Part shown: positions 4,522-6,551 of the stretch, in pieces
How positions within the stretch are numbered: the stretch's first letter is position 1
How the letters are laid out: each line of letters opens with the position of its first letter
Assembly: GCA_041650175.1 (NCBI GenBank)
Contig: JBAZLS010000028.1
Coordinates: 1 to 6,551 of the forward strand
Length of the DNA: 6,551 bases
Direction of reading: 5' to 3'
From: Minisyncoccus sp041650175
GTDB lineage: Bacteria > Patescibacteriota > Minisyncoccia > Minisyncoccales > Minisyncoccaceae
The notes under the pieces: model-generated
What the model was told of the DNA's origin: nothing
The model's input: only the letters and a program-made list of their open reading frames with translations
The model's database searches: none
Made by a program: the position numbers and the translations under genes

Positions 4522-5511
4522 TTATAATTCGTAATCAGCAGTCACGTTACAATTTCTTAAGTTAATTTGTTTGTATGATGTATCGGTAGTTTTAATATAA
4601 AAATCAACGCCAGAACTTTGCGGAAGCTCATAAACGTTAGTGTAGGGTTCTTCTCTAATAAGAATTCCGTCAACATACCAACGAACATATTCATCCTCTT
4701 TAACGTCCATAGAAAGACGATGATCAGAGCCACCAACCAGAGTAAAACCGGGAACAGCTTCAGAATAGTCGGTAGATTCATTTTCAAAAAGAGTATACAA
4801 AACTCCGTCAACAATTTTAAAACCAAGACGACCAGTACCAGAGCCAGTCCCGTGAATCATAGGAGTGCCTATCAAAAGGAACGCAAGAACATTAGAGAGA
4901 GAAGATGTTGACATACTAAATTTTATATCAAAAAAAGGATTCTTTGCTGGCAAAGCATCAAAATCATCAAGACAATATATATCAGCAACAGCATTAAGAC
5001 TAGAAGCAGTACGCAAGTAAATGCCAGTAGATAGAAACCCACGAGTACCAGAATATGACCAATTACTAGTTGCTCCAAACCAACCCATGAGAGTATCTCT
5101 CAAAAAAGAAATTGAATCAACGCTCAAATTGCCTTTGAAGGTTGGCTTACCAGAAACAGGAATATCAACTTTTTTTTCTCCACTTTGCCACATCTCAATT
5201 CCACTTCCATTAAATTTAATTCCGTCAACGTCTTCACCAACATCTTGGCTGGTCCTAAAATCTTTTCCAATTATTTGATTAGAGGTTATGCAACGACTAC
5301 TAATTTCCCCGTCGCCAATTTTATCCTCGACGATTGATTCAGCAAGATGGTCTATGATCTCAGCAGCTTTATGAGATTGCAAACTTTGACCAGCTCCGAG
5401 GTGAGCTGTTTCATCTTCATTATGCTCGGTAATCAAACGCACGATTGCCTCCTCTATTTTTTCGGCATCAGTTTGACTCTTTGCTAAATTTCCCCAAACT
5501 GGTAATGACAT
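4522..5511 (-). CDS. Tail-fibre-like adhesin with lectin-like C-terminus, 329 aa
   Basis: Three parts. Residues 1-70: MSLPVWGNLAKSQTDAEKIE, EAIVRLITEHNEDETAHLGA and HKAAEIIDHLAESIVEDKIG, a helical particle-attachment head of a kind seen in phage fibre proteins. Residues 85-135: a shaft with the fibre-type pattern GIKFNGSGIEMW, KKVDIPVSGKPTFKGNLSV. Residues 140-329: a strand-rich domain with GRLGFKIVDGVLYTLFEN and EYVRWYVDGILIREEP, which looks like a concanavalin A/LamG-like sandwich and so is probably glycan-binding. It likely binds the host surface and is an alternative to the propeller fibre two genes downstream. It starts 3 nt after the stop of the 294-aa gene. No catalytic motif is seen. 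Confidence 0.75.
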   Translation of the reverse strand: MSLPVWGNLAKSQTDAEKIEEAIVRLITEHNEDETAHLGAGQSLQSHKAAEIIDHLAESIVEDKIGDGEISSRCITSNQIIGKDFRTSQDVGEDVDGIKFNGSGIEMWQSGEKKVDIPVSGKPTFKGNLSVDSISFLRDTLMGWFGATSNWSYSGTRGFLSTGIYLRTASSLNAVADIYCLDDFDALPAKNPFFDIKFSMSTSSLSNVLAFLLIGTPMIHGTGSGTGRLGFKIVDGVLYTLFENESTDYSEAVPGFTLVGGSDHRLSMDVKEDEYVRWYVDGILIREEPYTNVYELPQSSGVDFYIKTTDTSYKQINLRNCNVTADYEL

Positions 5512-5514
5512 ATT

Positions 5515-6399
5515 TTAGAAGTCTTTATATATTGATTCAAAATCTGCTCCCTCGGAAATAACATCAGCGACCCAATGCTTAGGGACTTGGAAAAATGCTT
5601 TTGTGAACGCTTGATTGATGTCATTACAAAAAGTATCACGCACCCAATTTTGCCCCGAGTGGATTGCTTTTATATTATCAAAATATAAATCACCGCGCAA
5701 GTGATGAAGCTCAATTCGCAAATCATAACCGACAATGTGTCCAATTACTTCAGAGATACCGAGTGCATCAGTTTTCCAATCGGAAACAAAATCAAGAGGA
5801 ATTTCTAAATCAGTATACCTATCAACTCCTTGATAAGATGACCAAATTCTAGCAAAATATTTAGCATAAGCATCGGGAGCAGTCGCAACAAGATTAGAAG
5901 AATAATTCAAAGAGATTGTCAAGGGAAGTGAAAAATCTTCAATAACCTCGACGAGTTCTCTCATTCCTTTTTTACCAGAAACAGGACGAGAAACCCAATA
6001 GCTTCGAGGATGAAGCTGAACAATTTTAAGACGATCGGCGGGTGCTTCAATATGTAAATTTCCAACCTTAGATTGATGCAAAAGAGTAGGAGTCACAACG
6101 CCTGGCAATCCTGCTTTTATTCTCAACGTTTCATCTTTTACAAAAGCACGATAACCAGTCAAGCCCATTTCAGCACCCGCCGCCTGCCAAGCTATTCGCT
6201 CGGCAGGTTCTAAAAAATTCCACTCTGTTTTTATTTGAGGAAGTAAAGAACGAGCTGTCAAGCCTTTGATATTTTTTCGAGAGAGTATGGTGCGATTCAA
6301 AGATACACGAGAATTGAAAAAACGATCTGTTTGTTTTAAGCCAGAAAAATATAGTCCTTGAAGTCCGATATCAATATCAATGTATGAAACTTTTGCCAT
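5515..6399 (-). CDS. Phage-type structural protein, W/GY module plus beta-sandwich-like domain, 294 aa
   Basis: First gene of the minus-strand operon. Residues 47-88 carry the module shared with the 131-aa protein: TEWNFLEPAERIAWQAAGAE then GLTGYRAFVKD. Residues 150-255 are strand-rich and end in YDLRIELHHLRGDLYFDNIK, with GQNW after it; that resembles the last strands of carbohydrate-binding jelly rolls, where 'lyfDNi' is typical. A short helical tail follows (260-294). It probably forms part of the particle or its host-contact device. The frame stays open to 6516, but that extension crosses the promoter and subterminal repeat. The ATG at 6399 gives MAKVSY, like MAKVTM of the 188-aa protein, and lies at the predicted transcription start, so the message is probably leaderless. 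Confidence 0.7.
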   Translation of the reverse strand: MAKVSYIDIDIGLQGLYFSGLKQTDRFFNSRVSLNRTILSRKNIKGLTARSLLPQIKTEWNFLEPAERIAWQAAGAEMGLTGYRAFVKDETLRIKAGLPGVVTPTLLHQSKVGNLHIEAPADRLKIVQLHPRSYWVSRPVSGKKGMRELVEVIEDFSLPLTISLNYSSNLVATAPDAYAKYFARIWSSYQGVDRYTDLEIPLDFVSDWKTDALGISEVIGHIVGYDLRIELHHLRGDLYFDNIKAIHSGQNWVRDTFCNDINQAFTKAFFQVPKHWVADVISEGADFESIYKDF

Positions 6400-6405
6400 G
6401 TTTAA

Positions 6406-6434
6406 ATTATAGCAGGCAGGGGGGACAAAATCAA
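6406..6434 (-). promoter_or_regulatory. Main promoter of the minus-strand structural operon
   Basis: On the minus strand TTGATT at 6434-6429, 17 bp, TATAAT at 6411-6406, with the TG-C extension directly before it. Only 6 nt separate the -10 box from the ATG at 6399, so the A of the ATG is the expected first transcribed base and the mRNA would be leaderless. The -35 lies within the inverted repeat 6419-6446. Confidence 0.75.
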
Positions 6435-6446
6435 TTTTTTCCCCCC
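6419..6446. repeat. Near-perfect inverted repeat over the -35 of the structural promoter
   Basis: GGGGGGACAAAA (6419-6430), loop TCAA, TTTTTTCCCCCC (6435-6446): 11 of 12 positions pair. It covers the -35 box and the upstream spacer of the operon promoter, as an operator would. A C6/G6 stem also occurs in the left arm (465-479), so both inward transcription units carry one near their start. Confidence 0.65.
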
Positions 6447-6468
6447 TACAACCCCTCTTTTTTTCCAT

Positions 6469-6482
6469 TTTTTCCCCGCAAC
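6469..6482. repeat. Right subterminal inverted repeat (14 bp)
   Basis: TTTTTCCCCGCAAC, the exact reverse complement of 66-79. It sits between the right terminal repeat and the promoter of the minus-strand operon. See the left copy for the inferred role. Confidence 0.7.
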
Positions 6483-6489
6483 ATTTTAA

Positions 6490-6507
6490 TGGAGGGATTA
6501 CCCTCCA
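6490..6507. repeat. Right subterminal hairpin
   Basis: TGGAGGG (6490-6496), loop ATTA, CCCTCCA (6501-6507): a perfect 7-bp stem between the right terminal and subterminal repeats. It occupies the place that the 41-64 hairpin occupies on the left, although the sequences differ. Confidence 0.55.
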
Positions 6508-6522
6508 AACCTCCAATCAATC

Positions 6523-6547
6523 GCCTGAGGGGAGGAGGCAGGAGAAA
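6523..6547. repeat. Right terminal inverted repeat (25 bp)
   Basis: Exact reverse complement of 7-31, with no mismatch over 25 bp. The bases outside the two copies do not continue the inverted repeat (CTTCGC on the left, TCGC on the right). They share TCGC as a direct repeat instead, which would fit a 4-bp target duplication at an insertion. The evidence for the repeat itself is direct; its role is inferred. Confidence 0.9.
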
Positions 6548-6551
6548 TCGC

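Noticed and set aside
4557..4911. Overlapping frames on both strands inside the fibre gene
   Set aside because: Alternative frames of an AT-rich coding region whose main frame has recognisable fibre motifs; no promoter or ribosome site.
6400..6516. N-terminal extension of the 294-aa protein to an ATG at 6516
   Set aside because: The extension would be translated from the subterminal repeat and through the promoter; the ATG at 6399 gives the family-like MAKV start.
1..6551. A circular genome with the window edges joined
   Set aside because: Joining the edges would create a 25-bp perfect stem with a 10-nt loop, which is possible, but the edges share no long overlap that would prove closure. 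Left open, not claimed.

Overview
The window looks like one complete, AT-rich accessory element rather than a slice of an ordinary chromosome. A perfect 25-bp inverted repeat lies 6 bp from the left edge and 4 bp from the right edge (7-31 and 6523-6547). A second, 14-bp inverted repeat lies inside each of them (66-79 and 6469-6482), and both subterminal zones are rich in hairpins. The outermost promoters fire inward from the two ends, and the two transcription arms converge on a bidirectional terminator near 1947-1980. Every protein is a phage/mobile-element type or unknown. I see no replicase, integrase, transposase, terminase, portal or packaging ATPase, so if this is the whole element it must depend on a host or helper. 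It could be a small linear virus or satellite, or an inserted cassette; TCGC abuts both repeats, as a target-site duplication would.

Host: promoters are of the TTGACA-N17-TATAAT type, Shine-Dalgarno sequences are almost absent, and at least one mRNA looks leaderless. From memory, the structural-protein families (SGKIG...WKG...R..IPANP proteins, 'IYSPREKENKSGVVYDP' fibre heads, 'KSQ..AEKIEEAI..LI.EHN' fibre heads) are common in uncultured-bacterium and phage metagenomes, including Patescibacteria (CPR). I infer a phage-like element of such a host; this is not proven.

Left arm (+ strand). Positions 1-233 hold the terminal repeat, three hairpins and a strong promoter. Positions 234-480 form a dense non-coding region that folds well and is probably a structured RNA or a very long 5' leader. 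It is followed by a 211-aa membrane-anchored transglycosylase/lysozyme-like protein (570-1205), a promoter-terminator-promoter cluster (1202-1317), and a mini-operon of a possible 12-codon leader peptide, a 56-aa zinc ribbon, a 54-aa membrane peptide and a 68-aa Cys-rich protein. GGGATAAG motifs flank that mini-operon: two direct copies in its promoter and an inverted pair just after its last gene.

Right arm (- strand, transcribed from 6399 down to 1996). This is a compact operon of virion or appendage proteins: a 294-aa protein with a W/GY module and a beta-sandwich-like C-terminus, a 329-aa fibre with a lectin-like C-terminus, a 140-aa single-HKD phospholipase D-family enzyme, a 348-aa seven-bladed beta-propeller fibre, and a 131-aa small structural protein. 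Last comes a 188-aa protein with its own promoter, probably the most abundant product. Together the arms suggest a particle with two alternative adhesins, a wall-degrading membrane enzyme and a PLD-type enzyme, regulated by small zinc proteins and an unusual RNA.
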